Positions 6,764 through 14,586 of a stretch of DNA of 41,373 bases are shown in pieces (the first letter of the stretch is position 1; the number at the start of each line of letters is the position of its first letter). Below the pieces are notes generated by a model. The model was not told the DNA's origin. It did no database searches and saw nothing but the letters and a program-made list of their open reading frames with translations. This stretch comes from a virus. The stretch spans positions 1 through 41,373 of IMG/VR virus record IMGVR_UViG_3300033388_001953; one strand, written 5' to 3'. A program made the translations under genes and the position numbers.

Positions 6764-7005
6764 GTGAGGGAATATTTAAAGATAAGGGAGTCTATGTGTC
6801 CCTAGATGTAATATCACAATTTTCACAAAGTCGAGTTGATAGCTTCTGTGCATATATAAGACAGTATGACGAGAAGAGTGACGGTTTCAACGAGTTAACA
6901 AATCAGGTGATAGATTTCGTTAACCCAATCACCATTGAGGGTGCACCAAGAGTTTTGCGCAAAATGGCAGATGCTATTGAGAAGAAAGGAGAGGAGTTAA
7001 AGTAA
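6760..7005 (+). CDS. Hypothetical cassette protein 2 (81 aa)
   Basis: ATGA overlap with cassette protein 1. Hydrophilic, mixed fold (GIFKDKGVYVSLDVISQFS; then FVNPITIEGAPRVLRKMADAIEKKGEELK, a C-terminal helix). No signal, membrane segment or known motif. Followed by the terminator at 7051-7087, which isolates it from the scaffold gene. Confidence 0.65.
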   Translation: MSEGIFKDKGVYVSLDVISQFSQSRVDSFCAYIRQYDEKSDGFNELTNQVIDFVNPITIEGAPRVLRKMADAIEKKGEELK

Positions 7006-7050
7006 TCTTTAACACATAATCGCTTAAACCTCAGAATATACGAGGACAAA

Positions 7051-7087
7051 GGCTACCACGGATTAAATTCTGCGGTGGCCTTTTTTT
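7051..7087 (+). terminator. Intrinsic terminator within the late block
   Basis: GGCTACC (7051-7057) pairs with GGTGGCC (7074-7080) with one G-U pair, followed by seven Ts (7081-7087); an A-tract precedes the stem. Late transcription must pass it to reach scaffold and coat, either by antitermination or a promoter I cannot see. Confidence 0.8.
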
Positions 7088-7158
7088 ATGCCTTACCGAT
7101 GAGGTACATCGGGGAAACAACTGAAACAGGAAGGAGCAGAACCTTCAAGGAGAACGTA

Positions 7159-8019
7159 ATGGAATCAGTAGAAGAAGTAGTTGAACAGGAAGCCACACCG
7201 ACAGAGGGTGAAGTCGGGACAGAAGTTATTGAGGATAAAGAAGGAGCAAAACCTTCAGAGCAGACCGATGAGGAGTCGGGAGGAAAGGGCGAGAGTCCAA
7301 CTGAAAAGAAAGAGGGGGCAGAACCCACAGAAAAGTCTCATACGCAGAAGCGTATCGACAAGATATCAGGTAAAAACGCACGGTTGGCAGAGGAGAACGC
7401 TTATCTTAAGGGCAAGATAGACGCTCAGAAGGAGTCACAGACCCCTAAAGAGCCAGAGACTGAACTTGTAAAGCCGAATAGAGATGACTTCGATGATTAT
7501 GATGACTACACCGAAGCTCTTACGGATTACAAGCTAGATGTAAGGCTCGATGAGCGTGATAAGGCTAACGCAGTCAAGGCTTCGGAGAATGAGGCTAAGA
7601 CAGCAAAGGACAAGGCTCAGGAGAGTTTTAACGAGCAGATAAGTAAGGCACGGGGAAAGCATGAAGACTTTGACGAGGTGGTGATGAACAATCAGGACGT
7701 TGCCATAACTGACAGTATGTTGAACGTCATGCAGGAAAGTACTCTCGGTGCTGAAGTCGCTTATCATCTCGGTAAAAATCCTGAAGAGGCCTTAAGGATA
7801 GCTAAACTTTCGCCAACTGCACAGGCAATGGCAATCGGACGTATTGAAGGAACACTTGATGCGCCAGTACAAAACACAATAACGCCGAAACGTGTGTCAA
7901 CAGCTTCTGAACCCGTAGGCAAAGGTATCCAAGGTAAGGGAGCTGCACCTTCCAAAAAGCTAAGTGATTTAAATATGGAAGAGTATGCACGAGAGAGGCT
8001 AAAGAAATTCGGAGGGTAA
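7159..8019 (+). CDS. Scaffolding protein (286 aa)
   Basis: Internal chaperone of procapsid assembly, released before or during packaging. I start at ATG 7159 behind AAGGAG; upstream in-frame GTG lies in the terminator and is unlikely. The protein is very hydrophilic: an acidic N-terminus rich in Glu and Thr (about 1-80), a coiled coil near KNARLAEENAYLKGKIDAQK (about 100-120), an acidic DDFDDYDDYTEAL box, more helix, and a basic C-terminal helix ending MEEYARERLKKFGG. In P22 the basic C-terminal helix-turn-helix binds coat. Assigned mainly by composition and its place directly before the coat gene. Confidence 0.8.
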   Translation: MESVEEVVEQEATPTEGEVGTEVIEDKEGAKPSEQTDEESGGKGESPTEKKEGAEPTEKSHTQKRIDKISGKNARLAEENAYLKGKIDAQKESQTPKEPETELVKPNRDDFDDYDDYTEALTDYKLDVRLDERDKANAVKASENEAKTAKDKAQESFNEQISKARGKHEDFDEVVMNNQDVAITDSMLNVMQESTLGAEVAYHLGKNPEEALRIAKLSPTAQAMAIGRIEGTLDAPVQNTITPKRVSTASEPVGKGIQGKGAAPSKKLSDLNMEEYARERLKKFGG

Positions 8020-8023
8020 ATAA

Positions 8024-9214
8024 GTGGCGAATACAAATTTAAATATAGATATGATTACCAAGGAGTCATTGGTCGTTCTTCATCAGAAGGCTGCCTTTCT
8101 AGCTACTATAAACAAGCAGTATGATGATTCTTTTGCAAATGACGGGGCTAAGATAGGCGATTCGCTAAGAATCAGGTTGCCGGACGAGCCAGAAGTAAGA
8201 GATGGTATCAACATGGTTGCGCAGGCTTCCGTTGAGAGATCAACTACTCTAACCGTAACCACTATCAAGGGTGTTGACCTTGACTTTTCCTCAGTTGACC
8301 TTACGATGGACATAGATAAGTTCTCCGAGAGGAAGATAACCCCTGCTTTGACTCGCTTGGCTGCTAAAGTAGAGTCGCATGCTTATTCCATGTATAAAGA
8401 CGTTGCTAATATGGTAGATGGTGATGCGGCAAGCATTACGTTTAAGCATGTTATGGAAGGCAGGAAGTCACTAGTTGACTACCTTGCCCCTGAAGAGGAC
8501 AGGAGTGTTATGCTGTCTACTCAGCACAACCTTGACCTCGTAGATACGCTCAAGGTCTTGTTTAACCCTAGCAAGACTATTTCAAAGCAGTACGTGAAGG
8601 GCTTGATGGGACGTGCCGGGGAGATGGACTTCTACGAGAATACTCATGTAGGCAAGCACACGACGGGTACGGCAGCCAAGACTACAGGCTATGCTATGAA
8701 CGGTGCTGGTCAGTCTGGTGCTACCCTAGTAATTGATACAGGGTCAACGACCTTCCTGAAGGGCGACGTTTTCACTATAGCCGGTGTTAATAGTGTTCAT
8801 CAGGAGACAAAGGTTGATACAGGTGTTCTTAAGAAGTTCGTTGTTACAGCTGATTCTGGTGCTTCAGCAACAAGTCTTGCTATCTCGCCGAGTATCGCAC
8901 TAACAGGTGGCAATCAGAACGTAGCAACTGGCCCAGCTGATGGTGCGCTCTTGGTAAAGATAGGTGCAGGAGCAAGCGAGACCCTTGACACTACGATGGC
9001 TTACCAGAAGGATGCGTTTACATTCGCAACAGCTGACCTTTTGATACCGAATGGTGTTGATTATGCAGCGCGTCATAATCTGGATGGTCTGTCTATCTCG
9101 GTAATTAAGGACTTCAGTATAAGCGACCGTACATTCCCTTGTCGTCTTGATATTTTGTACGGTTTTAAAACCCTAAGGCCGGAACTTGCATGCAGAATAC
9201 ACGCTGACGGTTAA
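8024..9214 (+). CDS. Major coat protein (P22 gp5-like, 396 aa)
   Basis: HK97-fold shell protein. GTG start, four bases after the scaffold stop. P22-coat-like features are the N-terminal MITKESLVVLHQKAAFLATI, the GDSLRIRLP strand, DLDFSSVDLTMDIDKFSERKI (the E-loop to spine region, split by a short gap in my reading), and YENTHVGKHTTG near 205-216, leading to a beta-rich inserted domain (about 225-335) and the closing LDGLSISVIKDFSI. The expected T=7 head fits a genome of this size. A likely substrate for the phage GroES-like protein; inference. Confidence 0.93.
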   Translation: MANTNLNIDMITKESLVVLHQKAAFLATINKQYDDSFANDGAKIGDSLRIRLPDEPEVRDGINMVAQASVERSTTLTVTTIKGVDLDFSSVDLTMDIDKFSERKITPALTRLAAKVESHAYSMYKDVANMVDGDAASITFKHVMEGRKSLVDYLAPEEDRSVMLSTQHNLDLVDTLKVLFNPSKTISKQYVKGLMGRAGEMDFYENTHVGKHTTGTAAKTTGYAMNGAGQSGATLVIDTGSTTFLKGDVFTIAGVNSVHQETKVDTGVLKKFVVTADSGASATSLAISPSIALTGGNQNVATGPADGALLVKIGAGASETLDTTMAYQKDAFTFATADLLIPNGVDYAARHNLDGLSISVIKDFSISDRTFPCRLDILYGFKTLRPELACRIHADG

Positions 9215-9241
9215 TAATAAAAATTCAGGAGGAATAATATA

Positions 9242-9712
9242 ATGGCACTACGAGAAGCAACAATTGATTCAGAAGATGGAGCTATAGTAAGAGGACAGCA
9301 CGTTGAGGTCATAGCGGCAGGAGCTACTAAGCAGTTGACCGCTAGAGACTCAGGTGCGCTTGTTCTACTTGATACGGCGGCAGGGAGTATTGTTTCACTT
9401 CCAGCAACACCCGTAGCAGGTATGACATTTGACGTGGCGGTATCTGTTTCTGTAACGAGTAACAGTCATATCGTTAAGACTAATGATGCGGCTATCTTTA
9501 TTGGTGGCGGTATTCAGCAGATGATAGACACGACTGCGGTATCTGAGGGACAGTTCGCTGACCCAACTTCAGATGTTACTCTTACCATGAACGGTACGAC
9601 CACAGGTGGTCTTATCGGTACACAGGTAAGGTTTGTGGCACTGTCAGCCACAGTATGGACTTGTTCGGGGCTAGTAGCTAGTTCTGGCACACTCGCAACT
9701 CCGTTCGCTTAA
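9242..9712 (+). CDS. Putative head decoration or minor capsid protein (156 aa)
   Basis: Preceded by AGGAGGAATAATATA, a strong late-gene ribosome site, and placed right after coat. The sequence is a run of short beta strands with many Ala, Thr, Val, Gly and few Lys (LVLLDTAAGSIVSLPATPVAG, a beta-sandwich style). Such small beta proteins after the coat gene are often head-decoration or stabilising proteins. No specific family is claimed. Confidence 0.65.
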   Translation: MALREATIDSEDGAIVRGQHVEVIAAGATKQLTARDSGALVLLDTAAGSIVSLPATPVAGMTFDVAVSVSVTSNSHIVKTNDAAIFIGGGIQQMIDTTAVSEGQFADPTSDVTLTMNGTTTGGLIGTQVRFVALSATVWTCSGLVASSGTLATPFA

Positions 9713-9720
9713 TCTCAAAC

Positions 9721-9744
9721 GGGGAGGGTGTAAAAGCCCTCCCC
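9721..9744 (+). terminator. GC-rich hairpin after the coat genes
   Basis: GGGGAGGG (9721-9728) pairs perfectly with CCCTCCCC (9737-9744), loop of 8. No U-run follows (ACTTTAA), so it is more likely a partial terminator or an mRNA 3'-stabilising stem lowering expression after the abundant capsid genes. Confidence 0.5.
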
Positions 9745-9759
9745 ACTTTAAGAGGGAAT

Positions 9760-9957
9760 ATGTCAGATACAAGAATATGGATGTATCAGGGTGAGGAAGC
9801 GAAGATATTTAACAGCCCTGAAGACGTACCTGAAGGTTGGACTCGCAGACCTGTCTATAAAGAGGTTGAAAGACCACTCAAGGGTGACGTAGAGGTAGGC
9901 GAGCCAGAGAAGGTAGAAGTCAAACCTAAACGGAAGTATAATCGCAAGAAGAGGTAG
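9760..9957 (+). CDS. Small phage protein with basic tail (65 aa)
   Basis: Start behind AGAGGGA. N-terminal MYQGEEAKIFNSPEDVPEGW resembles a short recurring phage motif (GE..IF.SPE.VPEGW) found in small structural-region proteins; the C-terminus is strongly basic (KPKRKYNRKKR). It could contact DNA or the capsid interior. Function unknown. Confidence 0.7.
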   Translation: MSDTRIWMYQGEEAKIFNSPEDVPEGWTRRPVYKEVERPLKGDVEVGEPEKVEVKPKRKYNRKKR

Positions 9958-9959
9958 TT

Positions 9960-10652
9960 ATGGCGACCGCACAAGAACTGATAAAATCTAGTATGCGCTT
10001 ACTTGGACTCATTGAGGTGGGGGAAACTCCACCCAATGACGAGTTGCAGGATGCCTTATCTGCTCTTAATTCTATGTTGGACGGATTCTCTGTCAGCCGT
10101 CACCTGATATACGCTCGGACAGATGAAGGCTTTACGCTTACATCAGGTACGGGTTCTTATTCTATGGGGACTAATACGACAAGGGCTGTTAAGATAGAGC
10201 ATGCTTTCGTAAGAGACTCTAGTAATGTTGACACCACGCTAGAGATCATCAATAAAGATAGATATAACAATATCACAGATAAGACGGTTCAAGGAAGACC
10301 CTGTTACCTTATGTACGACCCTCAGTATAGCCTTTCAGAGATACATCTCTATCCTGTACCAGACGACTCTTATACACTTTATACAGATAGTTGGAAGGTG
10401 TTGACCTCTGTTTCTGCGTTGACCACGACTATCGCTTTTCCACCTGGATACGAAAGGATGTTGAAGTATAATCTTGCACTGGAGATTGCGGCTGAATTTG
10501 GGGTGACTGTGCCTCCAACTATCTTTAAGACGGCAGAAGAGAGCATAAAAAGTCTGGCAGCTATCAATATGCCACGCATTAATTCAGACTTAGGTATACC
10601 GGCAGGTAATAGTGGAGAATTTAATATTCAATCGAGGGAGTATTATAGATGA
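9960..10652 (+). CDS. Head-tail completion protein, P22 gp4-like (230 aa)
   Basis: Tail accessory factor that joins the portal ring to the next completion protein. The opening AQELIKSSMRLLGLIEVGET followed by ELQDALSALNSMLDGFS (residues 4-45) matches the P22_gp4-like pattern, in which a helical hairpin is followed by a beta region. P22 gp4 is shorter (about 166 residues); this one has a longer C-terminal part (FPPGYERMLKYNLALEIAAEF, then a tail to 230). It overlaps the next gene by four bases. Confidence 0.82.
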   Translation: MATAQELIKSSMRLLGLIEVGETPPNDELQDALSALNSMLDGFSVSRHLIYARTDEGFTLTSGTGSYSMGTNTTRAVKIEHAFVRDSSNVDTTLEIINKDRYNNITDKTVQGRPCYLMYDPQYSLSEIHLYPVPDDSYTLYTDSWKVLTSVSALTTTIAFPPGYERMLKYNLALEIAAEFGVTVPPTIFKTAEESIKSLAAINMPRINSDLGIPAGNSGEFNIQSREYYR

Positions 10653-12073
10653 GATTTCCGTTTATCGGTCAAACCTATAGTTCTCGTAGCTTAAATGCTA
10701 ATGCTCAGAAGTGCGTCAATCTCTTCCCTGAAATAGAGAAGGGTGGAAAGAATGTCGCTGTGCTATATGGTACTCCCGGGCTTGAGCTATTTGTTCAACT
10801 TGCAGGAGAGGCTATTCGCAGGGGGAAAATGCTTGCTCTAGGGGATTTCTTTTATGCTGTAGCACATGACAAGTTGTATAAGGTCAACGCTATCGGGACG
10901 GCAATCGTTCTTGGAACTTTAAATACTACTTCTGGCAGCGTCTCAATGGCTCATAACGGCACACAGATTATAGTTGTCGATGGTGACTACGGATATATTT
11001 ATAATACTGGAACAGAAGTATTTGCAGAGATTACAGACCCCGACTTCCCCGGTGCTGATACCGTCACATTCATGGATGGTTATTTTATATTTAATAAACC
11101 GAATACGAAGTCTTTTATGATTACTGGACTATATGACGGCACGACGGTTGATGCCCTTGATATAGCCTCAGCAGAGGGCGCACCAGATAATATATTAGCC
11201 ATTGTTAACGACCATAGAGAGCTTTGGCTATACGGAGAGAAGACTACAGAGGTCTGGTATAACTCAGGTAATGCAGATTTTCCTTTCGATAGGATGGACG
11301 GTGTATTTATAGAGAGTGGTCTTGCCGCTCCTGCGAGTGTCATTAAGGGCGATAACGCAACCTCTTGGATATCAAGCAATGAATACGGACACGGGACTAT
11401 TGTACGAGCAGAAGGATATACGCCAAAAGTCATATCAACAAGGGCGATCGAGGAAGAGATGCGAACATACTCTTCTATATCAGATGCCTTTGGATGGATA
11501 TATTCAGTTGCTGGGCATGTCTTTCATGTGTGGACATTCCCGTCAGGTAACGCAACATGGGTATATGATGCCGCAACAAAGATGTGGCATAAGTGGTCGA
11601 GTTACAATGGAGATTTACAGGAGCAAGGTCGTCACAGGGCTGATTCTCATGTATTTTTCAACGGTAAACACTACGTCGGAGACTACCAAACAGGTAAGAT
11701 ATACGAACTTAAGATGGACGTTTACACTGACAATGGCGACCCTATTATTCGCAAGAGAGCTTGCCAACATTTAAGTAGTGATGAAAAGCGTACTGTTTAT
11801 CATAAGTTGCAGATAGTTTTGGAATCAGGTGTCGGCCTTACGTCAGGTCAAGGTAGTGACCCACAAGCTATGCTTCGCATGAGCAAGGACGGAGGACATA
11901 CTTGGTCGGCTGAAAGGTGGGTTTCTTTTGGTAAGAAAGGTGAGTATAAAGACAGGGTGCTATGGCGGCGACTCGGGTTCGCAAGAGATATGGTCTTTGA
12001 AGTAACGGTCTCAGACCCCGTACCCGTAGTTATTATAGCCGCAACATTAAACGGAACACAGGCGAGGCATTAA
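10649..12073 (+). CDS. Packaged DNA stabilisation protein, P22 gp10-like (474 aa)
   Basis: Forms the lower ring of the tail hub and plugs the packaged head. The start GQTYSSRSLNANAQKCVNLF followed by PE and GTPGLELF (residues 7-50) is characteristic of the gp10/Phage_stabilise family, and the rest is beta-propeller-like with repeated small strands (LWLYGEKTTEVWYNSGN near 192-210). Length equals that of P22 gp10 (about 472). Start overlaps the gp4-like gene. Confidence 0.9.
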   Translation: MRFPFIGQTYSSRSLNANAQKCVNLFPEIEKGGKNVAVLYGTPGLELFVQLAGEAIRRGKMLALGDFFYAVAHDKLYKVNAIGTAIVLGTLNTTSGSVSMAHNGTQIIVVDGDYGYIYNTGTEVFAEITDPDFPGADTVTFMDGYFIFNKPNTKSFMITGLYDGTTVDALDIASAEGAPDNILAIVNDHRELWLYGEKTTEVWYNSGNADFPFDRMDGVFIESGLAAPASVIKGDNATSWISSNEYGHGTIVRAEGYTPKVISTRAIEEEMRTYSSISDAFGWIYSVAGHVFHVWTFPSGNATWVYDAATKMWHKWSSYNGDLQEQGRHRADSHVFFNGKHYVGDYQTGKIYELKMDVYTDNGDPIIRKRACQHLSSDEKRTVYHKLQIVLESGVGLTSGQGSDPQAMLRMSKDGGHTWSAERWVSFGKKGEYKDRVLWRRLGFARDMVFEVTVSDPVPVVIIAATLNGTQARH

Positions 12074-12460
12074 ATGGCAGAAGGTGTAAATCTTAGTCCG
12101 CCGCCTAGAGATAGGGGGATATCGGCAGAACTTGCTTCATGGCTTATAAGGCTGCATAGAGCGATAAGGTCTGTTTTGCCATCTATAAGTTCTGATAATG
12201 GGGACTTAAATATAACGCTGACGCACGACACAAGTGCGCTGACGCAACGATTTAATACAGCCCTAACTACCAACAGGACTATTACTTTAAGCACGTCTAA
12301 GGCGCACAGAGGGGCTAGATTTAGGATAGTGAGGGAGTCAGGGGCAACAGGAGGCTCGACCCTTGACGTGGGTGGGCTTAAATCTTTAGCGGTTGACGAA
12401 TGGGCGGATGTGGAATATTCGGGGTCTGCTTGGATCCTTACAGGGTATGGTGGATTATGA
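12074..12460 (+). CDS. Hypothetical structural-region protein (128 aa)
   Basis: ATG immediately after the gp10-like stop. N-terminal helix with basic patch (AELASWLIRLHRAIRSVLP), then a beta-rich C-terminal half closing with WADVEYSGSAWILTGYGGL, a pattern seen at the ends of phage fibre-like domains. Overlaps the GNAT gene by four bases (ATGA). May be a small tail or head fibre; no firm family. Confidence 0.65.
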   Translation: MAEGVNLSPPPRDRGISAELASWLIRLHRAIRSVLPSISSDNGDLNITLTHDTSALTQRFNTALTTNRTITLSTSKAHRGARFRIVRESGATGGSTLDVGGLKSLAVDEWADVEYSGSAWILTGYGGL

Positions 12461-12888
12461 TAGTAAGGTCGGGGAACAAAGAAGATATTAAGCAAGTTGG
12501 TCGGCTGTGGTTGCAGATGATAGCGGAACTCTCTCCGTCACTAACGCCCAATGTTGAGTGGTGGAAAGAGATGGCAAATAATCTTTTCGATGCAGGGGCT
12601 TATTATCTGGTAGTTGCAGAGGAAGATGGTGTTTTAAAGGGTTTTATTGACGGTATGCTCTTTCCTGAACCTTCAACAGGCAAAATACATGGCGTAGGCC
12701 AACATATGTACGTTCGGCCAAATTACCGTAACACATTCATTGCGGCACGCCTCTATAAAAAATTAGTAAGAGCCTTGCAAGATAATGGGGCGACAATACT
12801 AGAACTTTTTTGTTTCGATAATGAGAAACCGTTATGGGAGAAAAAGGGGTACAAACCTCTTAGGCAATTAATGAGGAGGACTGGATAA
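12457..12888 (+). CDS. GNAT-family N-acetyltransferase (143 aa)
   Basis: GNAT enzymes move an acetyl group from acetyl-CoA to an amine. N-terminal IVRSGNKEDIKQVGRLW is a typical GNAT opening. The strand YYLVVAEEDGVLKGFIDGML and the acetyl-CoA loop region HMYVRPNYRNTFIAARLYKKL follow; the loop Q/R-x-x-G-x-G/A is degenerate here (RPNYRNTFIAA). The end has LELFCFDNEKPLWEKKGYKP, the classic beta6-7 W/FYEKxGF motif. Lying in the tail operon, it may modify a virion or host protein; this is inference. Confidence 0.85.
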   Translation: MIVRSGNKEDIKQVGRLWLQMIAELSPSLTPNVEWWKEMANNLFDAGAYYLVVAEEDGVLKGFIDGMLFPEPSTGKIHGVGQHMYVRPNYRNTFIAARLYKKLVRALQDNGATILELFCFDNEKPLWEKKGYKPLRQLMRRTG

Positions 12889-13613
12889 TGTTTGACCCAA
12901 TAACAGCAGCAGTAATAGGCTCGGCAGCAATAGGAGCAGGTTCTTCTATTCTAGGGTCAAAAGCTCAATCAAAGGCAGCTGGTAAGGCGGCTGATGCTCA
13001 AACCGCAGCGGCAGATAGAGCAGCGCAAGTCCAGTGGGATATGTACGAGCAGACCCGTGAGGACATGACACCTTGGCGTGAGACCGGGGAAGAAGCTCTT
13101 TACAAGCTCTCGGATGTAATGGGCATTGGCACAAAGGATAGAGATAAGACAGAAGACTTCGGGGCTTTAACTAAGCCTTTTGAATATCAGGGCTACGAAG
13201 ACCCGGGATATCAATTTAGATTTGGCGAAGGACAGAAAGCCCTTGAACGTAGCGCATCTGCAAAGGGTATGACTTTCTCTGGTAGAACGGGGCGTGAACT
13301 TACCCGATATGGTCAGGAGATGGGTTCTCAGGAATACGGCAACGCTTTTGGCAGACACCTTCAGGAGCAGGACAGACTTTATAATCGCTACGCAGGTATC
13401 TCAGGTACAGGGCAGTCTACTGCGGTGCAGCAAGGGCAATATGGCATGCAGACCGCAGGGAATGTCGGCAACACTATGATGACGGCAGGAAGGGCACAGG
13501 CACAGGGGTACACAGGTTCTGCTCAAGCACGGGCGAGTGGTTACGCAGGAGCAGGGACTGCCGCCAATCAAGGCATGCAGAATATGTTAATGGCAAAATA
13601 TTTAGATATTTAA
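12888..13613 (+). CDS. Ejection (DNA transfer) protein, small (241 aa)
   Basis: Start in a TAATG overlap with the GNAT gene. N-terminal AAVIGSAAIGAGSSILGSKA is an alanine/glycine-rich amphipathic or membrane helix, followed by a long Ala/Gln-rich helix (SKAAGKAADAQTAAADRAAQ) and a low-complexity Gly/Gln/Ala C-terminal half (AQGYTGSAQARASGYAGAG). This layout is common for internal proteins ejected ahead of phage DNA (P22 gp7/gp20 class or 'DNA transfer protein'), which assemble a channel in the cell envelope. Confidence 0.75.
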   Translation: MFDPITAAVIGSAAIGAGSSILGSKAQSKAAGKAADAQTAAADRAAQVQWDMYEQTREDMTPWRETGEEALYKLSDVMGIGTKDRDKTEDFGALTKPFEYQGYEDPGYQFRFGEGQKALERSASAKGMTFSGRTGRELTRYGQEMGSQEYGNAFGRHLQEQDRLYNRYAGISGTGQSTAVQQGQYGMQTAGNVGNTMMTAGRAQAQGYTGSAQARASGYAGAGTAANQGMQNMLMAKYLDI

Positions 13614-13626
13614 AGGAGACTAAATC

Positions 13627-14586
13627 ATGCCTAACGGGTATTATCCACAGGTTAAGCCACTAAATATAGGTGAAGTCGTAAGGACAGGTTCGGCGATGCA
13701 GGGGCGCAACATCCTTAACCGTCTCAACGAGATGAAGTTGAAGGACTACGGTCGAAAGATGGCTAAAGAGCAGGGTATGAACGAACTTGCCAAGCAGTAT
13801 ATGACTCCTGCTAGACCAGAGCAGGTAATGCCACAAGGACAAGTCGGGCCACCACAACCTGCGACACAAGCATCCTTCGACCAACAGGGGTATGGTAATG
13901 CACTTATGGCTCAGTATCCTCAAGAAGGCATGAAGATGCAGAAGAGTGCGGAAGAGATGCGGCAAGCAGAGATTAAAACAATTATTGACCTTGCCAAGGT
14001 ATCACCTCAAGCAGCAGAGCAGAGGTGGAATACAAGCCCCTTAGCTAAGGAAAGCGGCCCTATTAAGTTTATGGAGACCAAGGGAGACTATAGCACCTTT
14101 AAAGATGGTAGAGGCGGTATTTTTCGCTTCAATAAAACCACAGGTGAAATTACGCCATACAGAGAACCACGTAAAGGCAAGACTATAGAAGAAGAGAAGT
14201 TTGGACTAGAAAGAGAGAAGTTTGAATATGAGAAAAAGAAAGGCCCCAAGAGAACCGAAGCACAGAAGTCTAACAATGCAGAGATAGATACAGCAAGGGA
14301 TTCCTTAAAGCGTATGAACCTAAGCAAGGATGAAATCCTGAAACGAACTCAAAAGTATACGGATACAGGCAGGACTAATAAGGCTTATGATCCATACTTA
14401 GAGAGCGTTATAAAGAAAGCTGTTAACCGTAAGGTTGGAGATGATCTCAAATTTAACTCAATATATAATAAGTATATCGGTGGTGAGGAAGATATGGGGG
14501 GGGCGGTACAGCCTCCGACGGGTGGTAGTTATACACCAGAAGCAATACAGGCAGAAATAAAGAGAAGGGGCTTGATAGCAAGATAA
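13627..14586 (+). CDS. Putative second ejection protein (319 aa)
   Basis: Starts behind AAAGGAGAC, ends in an overlap with the next gene. Mostly helical and Gln/Lys-rich: a Pro/Gln linker (about 65-85), IKTIIDLAKVSPQAAEQRWN (about 116-135), a small beta patch (YSTFKDGRGGIFRFNKTTGE), then a charged helix (EEEKFGLEREKFEYEKKK). Position between the small ejection protein and the giant virion protein suggests an internal virion protein. No family is certain. Confidence 0.65.
   Translation: MPNGYYPQVKPLNIGEVVRTGSAMQGRNILNRLNEMKLKDYGRKMAKEQGMNELAKQYMTPARPEQVMPQGQVGPPQPATQASFDQQGYGNALMAQYPQEGMKMQKSAEEMRQAEIKTIIDLAKVSPQAAEQRWNTSPLAKESGPIKFMETKGDYSTFKDGRGGIFRFNKTTGEITPYREPRKGKTIEEEKFGLEREKFEYEKKKGPKRTEAQKSNNAEIDTARDSLKRMNLSKDEILKRTQKYTDTGRTNKAYDPYLESVIKKAVNRKVGDDLKFNSIYNKYIGGEEDMGGAVQPPTGGSYTPEAIQAEIKRRGLIAR

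Noticed and set aside
10227-10260. TTGACA in the gp4-like gene
   Set aside because: No acceptable -10 at 16-18 bases and no gene start downstream; codon coincidence.
11316-11774. 152-codon +1-frame ORF inside the gp10-like gene
   Set aside because: No family resemblance, no ribosome site; unlike the methyltransferase overlap it gives no recognisable motif.
13641-13649. TTATCCACA, a perfect DnaA box
   Set aside because: Single copy at the start of a late gene, encoding YYPQ with its neighbours; no cluster or AT-rich unwinding region nearby, so not an origin.
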